Translations under genes and position numbers: made by a program
Notes under the pieces: generated by a model
What the model was told of the DNA's origin: nothing
Database searches by the model: none
What the model saw: the letters and a program-made list of their open reading frames with translations, nothing else
In this document: piece after piece, positions 1 to 5,265 of the stretch
How the letters are laid out: each line of letters opens with the position of its first letter
Position numbering within the stretch: the first letter of the stretch is position 1
Origin: DATARH01 sp035648415
GTDB taxonomy: Bacteria > Pseudomonadota > Alphaproteobacteria > ATCC43930 > CGMCC-115725
DNA: 5,987 nucleotides
Direction of reading: 5' to 3'
Assembly (NCBI GenBank): GCA_035648415.1
Contig: DASRLO010000002.1
Span: 1 to 5,987 of the forward strand

Positions 1-397
1 GGCAGATGTCGGGGCGCTGCCCGCGCGGATACGAGCCGATGACCAGCAAATCCCCGCTCGCGCTCTCGCGCTTATGCGCGACCCCGGCCGGGATTACCAC
101 GACGTCGCCGGCGCGCAATTCGACCGTCGCGCCGTGCTCGCCGCCGAGCCGCACCCGCGCAAAGCCGCGCGCGATGCCGAGCACCTCGTGCGCGGTGCTA
201 TGGTAATGATGATGGCCGTAGATGCCGTTGCGCCAGGCGCCGGGCCAGCCATTGGCCTCAAACATCGCCTCGCAACGCGCCGCGAGGTCGCCCTCGCCGC
301 CGAGCGCGCCGCGATAAAGCACGAGCGGCAGCGGGTTGTTTGGTACGATGCCGTCATCGGCGAAATGATGGGTTTCGATGCTGGACGATAGGGTCAT
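1..397 (-). CDS. YjlB-like single-domain cupin protein (3' end cut by window edge)
   Basis: The minus strand reads open from an ATG at 397-395 to the left edge: 132 codons with no stop, so the C-terminus is missing. The N-terminus (ETHHFADDGIVPNN, then LPLVLYRGAL) resembles the Bacillus YjlB-type cupin family. Cupin motif 1 is complete: H64-x-H66, E71 and G78 in HYHSTAHEVLGIARG. Motif 2 is GDVVVIPAGVAH (residues 97-108), giving H108 as the fourth metal ligand. A metal-binding beta-barrel in the cytoplasm is therefore expected; no signal peptide or membrane segment is visible. Substrate and reaction are unknown for this family, so none is assigned. The start is well supported by a GGAGG Shine-Dalgarno 5 nt upstream. 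Its first 20 bases overlap the divergent pseudouridine synthase gene, so its promoter must lie inside that gene. Confidence 0.9.
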   Translation of the reverse strand, partial: MTLSSSIETHHFADDGIVPNNPLPLVLYRGALGGEGDLAARCEAMFEANGWPGAWRNGIYGHHHYHSTAHEVLGIARGFARVRLGGEHGATVELRAGDVVVIPAGVAHKRESASGDLLVIGSYPRGQRPDIC

Positions 398-1106
398 TGC
401 AGCCTCCGCAACCGGGCGTCTCGCGCGCAGAATACTCTATCGAGATGGGCTGATCCTGATCATCGACAAGCCGGCCGGCGTTCCGGTGCATGCCGGCCCG
501 CGCGGCGGGCCGAACCTCGAAGCCGGGTTCGACGCGCTGCGCTTCGGCCTGCCTCGCCCGCCGGCGCTGGCGCACCGGCTTGACCGCGACACCAGCGGCT
601 GCCTGGTGCTCGGCCGCCACCCAAAGGCGCTGCGCCGTCTCGGCGCGCTCTTCGCCGGCGGCAAGGTGGAGAAGGTGTACTGGGCCGTCGTCGCCGGGCT
701 CCCCGCCGAGCCGCAAGGCGTCATCGATGCGCCGCTGAAAAAGGAGACGCGTCGCACCGGCTGGCGGATGGAAATCGACCCCGCCGGGCAGCGGGCAATC
801 ACCGAATACCGCGTGCTCGGAACCGCGAACGGCCAAGCCTGGCTCGAATTGCGCCCAAAAACCGGCCGCACCCACCAGATTCGCGTGCATTGCGGCGCGC
901 TCGGCTGTCCGGTGATCGGCGATCCGACCTATGGCGGTCCCGGGGAACAGGCTCTGCACCTGCACGCCCGCGCGATCTCCGTGCCGCTCTACCCCGCGCG
1001 GCCGGCAATCCAGGTCACCGCCCCGGTGCCGCCGCATATGCTCGCCGCGCTGGTCCGGCTCGGGTATGATCCCGCCAGCGAACCGCAGCAGGCCGCCACG
1101 GCATGA
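378..1106 (+). CDS. RluA-family RNA pseudouridine synthase, catalytic domain only
   Basis: This 242-residue protein would isomerise specific uridines in rRNA or tRNA to pseudouridine. The RluA-type signature HRLDRDTSG spans residues 66-74, with D69 as the predicted catalytic aspartate. The strand before it (LYRDGLILIIDKPAGVPVH, about 20-38) and the later RTHQIRVH motif (164-171) and GDPTYGG (181-187) are family hallmarks. No N-terminal S4 RNA-binding domain is present, so it resembles the short RluA/RluC-like enzymes; which uridine it modifies cannot be told. ATG 378 is the only usable start: an in-frame stop lies at 366-368, and the next ATG/GTG/TTG falls beyond the DKPAG core. Only a weak GGG (370-372) precedes it. 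The stop TGA overlaps the purB ATG (ATGA), which suggests translational coupling. The start overlaps the divergent cupin gene by 20 bp. Confidence 0.93.
   Translation: MLDDRVIAASATGRLARRILYRDGLILIIDKPAGVPVHAGPRGGPNLEAGFDALRFGLPRPPALAHRLDRDTSGCLVLGRHPKALRRLGALFAGGKVEKVYWAVVAGLPAEPQGVIDAPLKKETRRTGWRMEIDPAGQRAITEYRVLGTANGQAWLELRPKTGRTHQIRVHCGALGCPVIGDPTYGGPGEQALHLHARAISVPLYPARPAIQVTAPVPPHMLAALVRLGYDPASEPQQAATA
403..407 (-). promoter_or_regulatory. Ribosome binding site of the cupin gene
   Basis: CCTCC on the plus strand reads GGAGG on the minus strand, 5 nt before the ATG at 397-395. It fixes the cupin start. It also places cupin translation signals inside the coding region of the divergent pseudouridine synthase gene. 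Confidence 0.75.
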
Positions 1107-2440
1107 TCCCGCGCTACAGCCGCCCGCAAATGGCCCAGATCTGGGAGCCGGAAAACTATTTCCGCATCCAGCTCGAGATCGAGGCATGCGCCTGCGAGGC
1201 GCAGGAGAAGCTCGGGATCATCCCCGCCGGCGTCGCCGAGGCGGTGCGCGAGCGCGGCAAATTCGAGGTCGCGCGCATCCGCGAGATCGAGCGCGAGGTG
1301 CATCACGAGACCATCGCCTTTCTCACCAACCTCGCCGAGCATGTCGGACCCGAGGCGCGGTTTGTGCACCAGGGCATGACCTCGAGCGACGTGCTCGACA
1401 CCTGCCTCGCGGTGCAGCTGACCCAGGCCGCCGACATCCTGCTCGCCGACCTCGACGCGGTGCTCGCCGCCTTCAAGCGCCGCGCCTTCGAGCATAAAAT
1501 GACTCTGACCATCGCGCGCAGCCACGGCGTCCATGCCGAGCCGACGACGTTCGGGGTGAAGCTCGCCGGCCACTACGCGGAATTCGCGCGCAACCGCGAA
1601 CGGCTCGTCGCGGCGCGCCGGGAGATCGCCACCTGCCAGATCTCCGGCGCGGTCGGCACCTTCGCCAATATCGACCCCCGGGTCGAGGAATACGTCGCCG
1701 ATAAGCTCGGCCTCGTCCCCGAGCCGGTCTCGACCCAGATCATCCCGCGCGACCGCCACGCCGCGTTCTTCATGGCGCTGGCCCTTGTCGCCGCCGCGAT
1801 CGAGCGCTTCGCCACCGAATTGCGCCACCTGCAGCGCACCGAATTGCGCGAGGCGTCGGAATTCTTCGCCGAGGGCCAGAAGGGGTCGTCGGCGATGCCG
1901 CACAAACGCAACCCCGTCCTGTCGGAGAACCTGACCGGGCTGTCGCGCATCGTCCGCGCCGCGGTGACGCCGGCGCTGGAAAACATCGTCACCTGGCACG
2001 AGCGCGACATCTCGCATTCCTCGGTCGAGCGCTTTATCGCGCCCGACTCGACGATCACGCTCGATTTTGCACTCAACCGCCTCACCGGCATCATCGATCG
2101 GATGATCGTCAACCCCGAGCGGATGCAGGCCAATCTCGACTCGCTCGGCGGCCTTCCCGACTCGCAGCGTTTTCTCCTGGCGCTGACCCAGGCCGGGATG
2201 AGCCGCGAGGATGCCTACCGCCTCGTCCAGAAGCACGCGATGGGCTCGTGGCACGGCGCCGGCCGCTTCGCCGACCTGCTGAAAGCAGACCCCGAGATCA
2301 CCAAGTTCCTCGCCCCCGCGGCGATCGACGCCTCGTTCGATCCGGCCTATCATTTGAAGCATGTCGACACGATCTTCCGCCGCGTTTTCGGAGCGGAAGA
2401 AGTTTCCAGGGAGAAGCGCGATGAGCTCGCTGCGCAGTAA
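1103..2440 (+). CDS. purB: Adenylosuccinate lyase
   Basis: PurB performs two fumarate-releasing eliminations in purine synthesis: SAICAR to AICAR, and adenylosuccinate to AMP. The protein has 445 residues, normal for bacterial PurB of the Bacillus/Thermotoga type, and belongs to the fumarase/aspartase superfamily. Visible landmarks are the HH pair at 67-68, H89 followed by MTSSD (92-96), H141 in SHGVHAEPTTFG (140-151), and the superfamily signature GSSAMPHKRNP at 261-271, whose serine (S262/S263, on a mobile loop) is the family's catalytic base. H68, H89 and H141 fall at the same numbers I recall for the catalytic histidines of Bacillus PurB. The enzyme is expected to be a cytoplasmic homotetramer. 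The start overlaps the upstream stop by 4 nt and has only a poor Shine-Dalgarno (AGG, 10 nt away), so coupled translation is likely. Its 3' end overlaps the dioxygenase gene by 20 nt. Confidence 0.97.
   Translation: MIPRYSRPQMAQIWEPENYFRIQLEIEACACEAQEKLGIIPAGVAEAVRERGKFEVARIREIEREVHHETIAFLTNLAEHVGPEARFVHQGMTSSDVLDTCLAVQLTQAADILLADLDAVLAAFKRRAFEHKMTLTIARSHGVHAEPTTFGVKLAGHYAEFARNRERLVAARREIATCQISGAVGTFANIDPRVEEYVADKLGLVPEPVSTQIIPRDRHAAFFMALALVAAAIERFATELRHLQRTELREASEFFAEGQKGSSAMPHKRNPVLSENLTGLSRIVRAAVTPALENIVTWHERDISHSSVERFIAPDSTITLDFALNRLTGIIDRMIVNPERMQANLDSLGGLPDSQRFLLALTQAGMSREDAYRLVQKHAMGSWHGAGRFADLLKADPEITKFLAPAAIDASFDPAYHLKHVDTIFRRVFGAEEVSREKRDELAAQ
2408..2413 (+). promoter_or_regulatory. 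Ribosome binding site deciding the dioxygenase start
   Basis: AGGGAG lies inside the last codons of purB, 7 nt before ATG 2421. It selects this start over the longer one at 2361 and implies that purB translation feeds the dioxygenase. Confidence 0.7.
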
Positions 2441-3293
2441 CACCGGCCCCCGCATCAAGTACACTCCCGACGACTCGCCCTACGAGACGATCACCGTTGA
2501 CAAGCTGACCCCGATCATCGGCGGCGAGGTCGGCGGCGTCGATCTGCGCGACATCAGCAACCGGGAGATGGACGAAATCCACCGCGCGCTGGCCGAAAAC
2601 CTGGTGATCTTCTTCCGCGACCAGCATCTGTCGCAGGACCAGCACCTCGATTTCGGCCGCCGTTTCGGCGAGTTGCACATCCATCCCGCGGCGCCGACCG
2701 AGCCGGGACATCCCGAGTTGATGATCATCCACGCCGACAAGGACTCGTTCCGCGCCAACGGCGAGGGCTGGCACTCGGACGTGTCGTGCGACGTCGAGCC
2801 GCCGATGGGCAGCATTCTTTACATCAGGAAATGCCCGCCCAAGGGCGGCGACACGCTGTTCGCCAACATGTACGCGGCCTATGACGCGCTCAGCGACCGG
2901 ATGAAGACCTATCTCGACGGCCTCACCGCACGGCACAGCGGCGAGCATTATCGCGGCCAGTACGCCAATTACGGGGTCAAGGACAAGGAAACCTACCCGC
3001 ACGCCGATCACCCGGTGGTGCGCACTCATCCGGTGACCGGCAAGAAAAGCCTCTACGTCAACAAGGGCTTCACGCGCTACATCAACGGCATTCCGCGCGA
3101 CGAAAGCGAGGGCGTGCTGCGCTACCTCTACGAGCATATGGCAAGCCCGCTGTTCCAGTGCCGCTTCCGCTGGTCGGAGAATTCGATCGCGTTCTGGGAC
3201 AACCGCTGCGTCCAGCACCACGCAATGTGGGATTACTGGCCGCACACCCGCTCCGGCAACCGGGTGACGGTGGCGGGGGATAGGCCGTATTGA
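2421..3293 (+). CDS. TauD/TfdA-family Fe(II)/2-oxoglutarate-dependent dioxygenase
   Basis: This 290-residue enzyme would use Fe(II), O2 and 2-oxoglutarate to hydroxylate a substrate, releasing succinate and CO2. The iron-binding triad is clear: H118 and D120 in GWHSDVS, and distal H266 in WDNRCVQHHAMWDY (259-272). R277 and R281 follow at the spacing seen in TauD, where as I recall they contact 2-oxoglutarate and the substrate's anionic group. The N-terminal half (GGEVGGVDLRDIS, about 34-46; LVIFFRDQ, 61-68) is typical of the taurine and 2,4-D dioxygenase group. The substrate cannot be named; a sulfonate, sulfate ester or aryloxyalkanoate is conceivable. ATG 2421 is chosen because AGGGAG (2408-2413) sits 7 nt upstream; an earlier ATG at 2361 would give an uncharacteristic 20-residue extension inside purB. 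No sulfonate transporter genes adjoin it. Confidence 0.92.
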   Translation: MSSLRSNTGPRIKYTPDDSPYETITVDKLTPIIGGEVGGVDLRDISNREMDEIHRALAENLVIFFRDQHLSQDQHLDFGRRFGELHIHPAAPTEPGHPELMIIHADKDSFRANGEGWHSDVSCDVEPPMGSILYIRKCPPKGGDTLFANMYAAYDALSDRMKTYLDGLTARHSGEHYRGQYANYGVKDKETYPHADHPVVRTHPVTGKKSLYVNKGFTRYINGIPRDESEGVLRYLYEHMASPLFQCRFRWSENSIAFWDNRCVQHHAMWDYWPHTRSGNRVTVAGDRPY

Positions 3294-3303
3294 CGACCGC
3301 CGC

Positions 3304-3332
3304 TTGACAACAATGTGACCAAAGGTCACATT
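3304..3332 (+). promoter_or_regulatory. Promoter of the toxin-antitoxin module
   Basis: A consensus -35 hexamer TTGACA (3304-3309) is followed after 17 bp by CACATT (3327-3332), a poor -10 matching three of six consensus positions. Initiation about 7-8 bases downstream would fall at or next to the GTG start of the toxin (3340). The spacer and the -10 are occupied by a perfect palindrome, as expected for an autorepressed module. The -35 match is strong; the -10 assignment is tentative. Confidence 0.6.
3312..3332. promoter_or_regulatory. Palindromic operator, predicted binding site of the antitoxin
   Basis: The half-site AATGTGACC (3312-3320), a 3-bp AAA spacer (3321-3323) and the exact reverse complement GGTCACATT (3324-3332) form a flawless 9-3-9 dyad. 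It lies just downstream of a consensus -35 box and covers the predicted -10, ending 7 bp before the toxin start. Xre-type antitoxins usually bind such dyads as dimers and repress their own operon. That this antitoxin binds here is inferred from position. It is not a terminator: the perfect dyad has no T-run and sits between promoter elements. Confidence 0.82.
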
Positions 3333-3339
3333 TGCGATC

Positions 3340-3597
3340 GTGGAGGTCGTTTTCACGCGGGCGGCGGAGAGATCGCTTGAGCGGCTTCCGCTAAGGCGCC
3401 GCCGCCAAATAGTCTTACGGATCGAGGCTCTCGCCGCCGACCCGACGGCACGGCGGCGCGGCGTCAAACCGCTCGCTGGCAGCGGGCTCTTCCGGCTGCG
3501 GGTCGGCGATTACCGGGTATTGTTCAGCCTCGATTTGGTGCAGTCGAAAATGACGGTTGAGCTGATCCGAACGCGCGGCGATGTTTATGGGAGGTAA
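3340..3597 (+). CDS. RelE/ParE-superfamily toxin of a type II toxin-antitoxin module
   Basis: This 85-residue basic protein has the family layout. Two N-terminal helices (FTRAAERSLERLP, then a RRRRQIVLRIEAL stretch, about 5-31) are followed by VKPLAGSGLFRLRVGDYRVLF (42-62) and a C-terminal strand ending in RTRGDVYGR (77-85). R59, R79 and Y83 lie close to where E. coli RelE has its catalytic R61, R81 and Y87. This favours a ribosome-dependent mRNA interferase over a gyrase-poisoning ParE, but the assignment is by analogy. The start is GTG 3340, chosen because the family usually begins MxVVFT and no later start preserves this. No Shine-Dalgarno fits between the operator and the GTG, so the message may be leaderless. 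Codons AGA, AGG, CTA, TTA, ATA and CGA are used here and are nearly absent from neighbours. The toxin precedes its antitoxin, as in higBA. Confidence 0.88.
   Translation: MEVVFTRAAERSLERLPLRRRRQIVLRIEALAADPTARRRGVKPLAGSGLFRLRVGDYRVLFSLDLVQSKMTVELIRTRGDVYGR
3589..3594 (+). promoter_or_regulatory. Strong ribosome binding site of the antitoxin gene
   Basis: GGGAGG sits 5 nt before the GTG at 3600. It includes part of the toxin's last codons and is followed directly by the toxin stop TAA (3595-3597). The strong site fixes the GTG start and should favour antitoxin over toxin synthesis. Confidence 0.8.
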
Positions 3598-3599
3598 TC

Positions 3600-4052
3600 G
3601 TGTCGTTTCGTCTTCCCAAGCCGAAGCAGGTACACGGGGAAGAAGTCGTTCTATCGCGGGCCGATTGGGACCGCATAGTCGCCGTTCTGGAAGAGCCGGC
3701 CACGGCCGCCGCACTCTCCGAAGACGCTGACGATATTGCCGCGGTCATGGCCGCGCGCGCCGACGATCGAGGATTCGACGCCCACATCGAGACCCAACGC
3801 GGCTCCTCTATGGAAACCACGATCCCGCTCGGGGTGATCAAAGCCAAGCTCGATGGCGCCCACCCGGTTCGCGCTTGGCGAGATTATCGAGGATGGACGC
3901 AGATTTGCCTGGAGGCCGAATCCGGCGTCGGCCGGGATCTGATCGCTCAAATCGAGACGCGAAGAAAACTCGGCGGCGTTGAAACCCTCGACCGACTCGC
4001 CAAAGCGCTCAATGTGCCGATGGAAGCGCTGCTCGAACGCGATGGCCGCTGA
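3600..4052 (+). CDS. Xre-type helix-turn-helix antitoxin
   Basis: This 150-residue protein begins 2 nt after the toxin stop and is its predicted cognate antitoxin and operon repressor. The C-terminal part is a Cro/cI-like helix-turn-helix (about 88-146): PVRAWRDYRGWTQ, then LEAESGVGRDLIAQIETRRK as the turn and recognition helix, then VETLDRLAKALNVPMEALL. The N-terminal part (about 12-65, EEVVLSRADWDRIVAVLEEP onward) looks like the Phd-like segment of RelE-associated Xre antitoxins; it is acidic and plausibly toxin-wrapping. At 150 residues it is somewhat longer than many antitoxins, with a linker at about 60-78. It would bind the palindrome upstream of the toxin. The DNA-binding assignment is confident; the toxin-binding role is inferred from context. 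An internal Met71 has no ribosome binding site. The gene converges on the zeta-subunit gene with 11 bp between stop codons. Confidence 0.88.
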   Translation: MSFRLPKPKQVHGEEVVLSRADWDRIVAVLEEPATAAALSEDADDIAAVMAARADDRGFDAHIETQRGSSMETTIPLGVIKAKLDGAHPVRAWRDYRGWTQICLEAESGVGRDLIAQIETRRKLGGVETLDRLAKALNVPMEALLERDGR

Positions 4053-4063
4053 GGCCGTGAGCG

Positions 4064-4381
4064 CTACTCCGTCATCACCTGCTGCTTGGCGGTCTCGGCG
4101 AAATGGTCGAGCTCGAACTGCACCTGCGCCACCGTGACGGCGTGGCCCTTGGCCGCGAGGTCGGCGACCAGTTTCTCGACCACATGGGGGTCGCCGCCGT
4201 CGAACTCGGCGGCGACGATTGTTTTGGCGTAATCCCCGGCGGCCTCGCCCGCCAGCCCCATGCGCGCGGCCGCCCACAGCCCCGCCAGCCGGTTGCGCCG
4301 CGCGGTGACCTTGAAGCGCAGGTCCTGATCGTGCTTGAACCGGGCTTCGAACTCCTTCTCGCGATCTTCAAGAGTCCGCAT
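4064..4381 (-). CDS. DUF1476 protein: F1Fo-ATP synthase inhibitor zeta subunit
   Basis: This 105-residue protein matches the DUF1476 family, whose Paracoccus denitrificans member is the zeta subunit that inhibits ATP hydrolysis by F1. The N-terminus MRTLEDREKEFEARFKHDQD is the charged helix that in that family enters the catalytic interface. It is followed by the conserved core LRFKVTARRNRLAGLWAAA (21-39), GEAAGDYAKTIVAAEFD (45-61), VVEKLVADLAAKGH (67-80) and a terminal helix with VAQVQFELDHFAETAKQQV (84-102). Length and architecture agree with a four-helix bundle. The start ATG 4381 opens at the family N-terminus; a longer upstream reading frame exists but runs antisense to the NRDE gene. 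It is transcribed opposite to the purine genes, diverging from the NRDE gene across 48 bp and converging on the antitoxin gene. Location is cytoplasmic, peripheral to ATP synthase. Confidence 0.93.
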   Translation of the reverse strand: MRTLEDREKEFEARFKHDQDLRFKVTARRNRLAGLWAAARMGLAGEAAGDYAKTIVAAEFDGGDPHVVEKLVADLAAKGHAVTVAQVQFELDHFAETAKQQVMTE

Positions 4382-4429
4382 GTTCGTCTCGCTTGATAGA
4401 AATGGCCGCAATAGCCGGATGACCGGGTG
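4382..4429. other. 48-bp divergent intergenic region between zeta-subunit and NRDE genes
   Basis: This is the only non-coding space available for promoters of both outward-facing genes. I see no convincing -35/-10 pair for either strand. A GAGA before the zeta start is a weak Shine-Dalgarno candidate. A three-codon ATG-ACC-GGG-TGA reading frame (4419-4430) overlaps the NRDE start. Confidence 0.5.
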
Positions 4430-5200
4430 ATGTGCACGCTGGTGATCCTGCGTCGTCCTGAACATATGTGGCCGGTGGTGATCGGCGCCAACCGCGACGA
4501 AATGATCGGGCGCCCGGCTCTGCCGCCGGCGCGGCATTGGCCGGACCGCCCGGAGGTCGTCGCCGGGCTCGACCGACTGGCCGGCGGCTCGTGGCTCGGG
4601 GTCAACGATTGGGGCGTCGCCGCGGCGATCCTCAACCGCCACGGCTCGCTCGGCCCGGCGCCCAGCCAGCGCTCGCGCGGCGAATTGGTGCTGGAAGCGC
4701 TCGACCATCCCGACGCGGTCGCCGCCGCCGAGGCGCTGTCGCACCTCGACCCCGTCGCCTACCGCACCTTCAACCTGATCGTCGCCGACAACCGCGACGC
4801 GTTCTGGCTGCGCCACGCCGAGGGCAAGCGCATCGAGGTGTTCCCGATCGGCGACGGGATGTCGCTGATCGATTCAGGCGACCTCGACCGTCCCAACAAC
4901 CGGCGCGTCACGCTCGCCGCGCCGCGGTTCCGCGCCGCGCGGCCGCCCGATCCCGACCGCGACGACTGGAGCGAATGGCAAGCGCTGCTCTCCAGCGGCG
5001 AATCGCCGCCCGGCGAGCCGGCGGAATCGGCGCTCCGCTTTCGCATGCCGCACGGCTACGGCACCGTGTCGAGCGCGCTGATCGCTCTGCCGCTGCCCAA
5101 CGCCGGTGAGCGAAAGCCGCGCTTTCGCTATGCGCAATGGCTCCCCGCGCCGATCCCCTGGGCCGACGTGATGGGCGAAGCTCCCACATCGCCGCAGTGA
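4430..5200 (+). CDS. NRDE/TANGO2-family protein
   Basis: This 256-residue protein belongs to the NRDE (TANGO2, Ser/Thr-rich) family. It starts MCTLVILRR and carries the eponymous motif in GANRDEM (NRDE at 21-24), GGSWLGVND (52-60), LNR (68-70), RSRGELV (81-87), FNLIVADN (114-121) and a C-terminal GYGTVSSALIALP (209-221). Cys2, exposed as the first residue after methionine removal, suggests an N-terminal-nucleophile hydrolase-like fold; this is an inference. The molecular function is unsettled: the eukaryotic relatives have been linked to heme and to acyl-CoA/lipid handling. The family is cytoplasmic in bacteria and no signal peptide is seen. ATG 4430 is preferred over the adjacent GTG 4427 because family members begin with MC. 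No good Shine-Dalgarno is visible. Length is normal and base use matches the purine genes. Confidence 0.9.
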   Translation: MCTLVILRRPEHMWPVVIGANRDEMIGRPALPPARHWPDRPEVVAGLDRLAGGSWLGVNDWGVAAAILNRHGSLGPAPSQRSRGELVLEALDHPDAVAAAEALSHLDPVAYRTFNLIVADNRDAFWLRHAEGKRIEVFPIGDGMSLIDSGDLDRPNNRRVTLAAPRFRAARPPDPDRDDWSEWQALLSSGESPPGEPAESALRFRMPHGYGTVSSALIALPLPNAGERKPRFRYAQWLPAPIPWADVMGEAPTSPQ

Positions 5201-5202
5201 CA

Positions 5203-5231
5203 TTGTTGGCCCCCATCGTGCTTGCTATATC
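5203..5231 (+). promoter_or_regulatory. Promoter of purC
   Basis: TTGTTG (5203-5208) and TATATC (5226-5231) are separated by 17 bp, and a TGC just before the -10 makes an extended -10 element (5223-5231). Transcription would start near 5238, giving a leader of about 28 nt. This is the best promoter-like sequence in the window besides that of the toxin-antitoxin module, and lets purC be expressed independently of the NRDE gene. Confidence 0.6.
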
Positions 5232-5234
5232 AAG

Positions 5235-5250
5235 GGGGCGGGATCGCCCC
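5235..5250 (+). repeat. 6-bp GC hairpin in the purC leader
   Basis: GGGGCG (5235-5240) pairs perfectly with CGCCCC (5245-5250) across a GGAT loop. It lies at the predicted 5' end of the purC message, about 5 nt before the GGGA ribosome binding site, so it could stabilise the message. No T-run follows, so it is not a convincing terminator for the NRDE gene. CGGGATC occurs twice (5239-5245 and 5254-5260). Confidence 0.45.
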
Positions 5251-5265
5251 GACCGGGATCCTAAG

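Noticed and set aside
429..434. TATTCT on the minus strand as a -10 box for the cupin gene
   Set aside because: No -35-like hexamer is found at a suitable distance, so the match is likely chance.
354..1187. 277-codon minus-strand open frame opposite the pseudouridine synthase gene
   Set aside because: It is antisense to a clear RluA-family enzyme and in a different frame from the real cupin gene.
2361..2420. Upstream ATG for the dioxygenase
   Set aside because: It would place 80 nt of overlap inside purB and add an atypical 20-residue basic stretch; ATG 2421 has a good ribosome binding site.
989..2464. Long 491-codon minus-strand open frame opposite purB
   Set aside because: It mirrors purB exactly, has no recognisable motif, and is a typical antisense shadow in GC-rich DNA where the plus frame is unmistakable PurB.
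3312..3332. Palindrome as a transcription terminator of the purB-dioxygenase operon
   Set aside because: It has no T-run, its arms are AT-containing with a perfect operator-like dyad, and it lies between -35 and start codon of the toxin.
2298..3467. 389-codon minus-strand open frame opposite the dioxygenase
   Set aside because: The plus strand encodes all TauD-family motifs; the antisense product is Arg/Val/Asp-rich without any domain signature and runs into the operator and toxin gene.
3810..4052. Separate short repressor starting at internal Met71 of the antitoxin
   Set aside because: No Shine-Dalgarno precedes this ATG and the longer frame has a strong one at the GTG start.
4064..4816. 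Long version of the zeta-subunit gene starting at 4816 on the minus strand
   Set aside because: The extra N-terminal part is antisense to the NRDE gene and lacks homology-like features; the family N-terminus begins at 4381.
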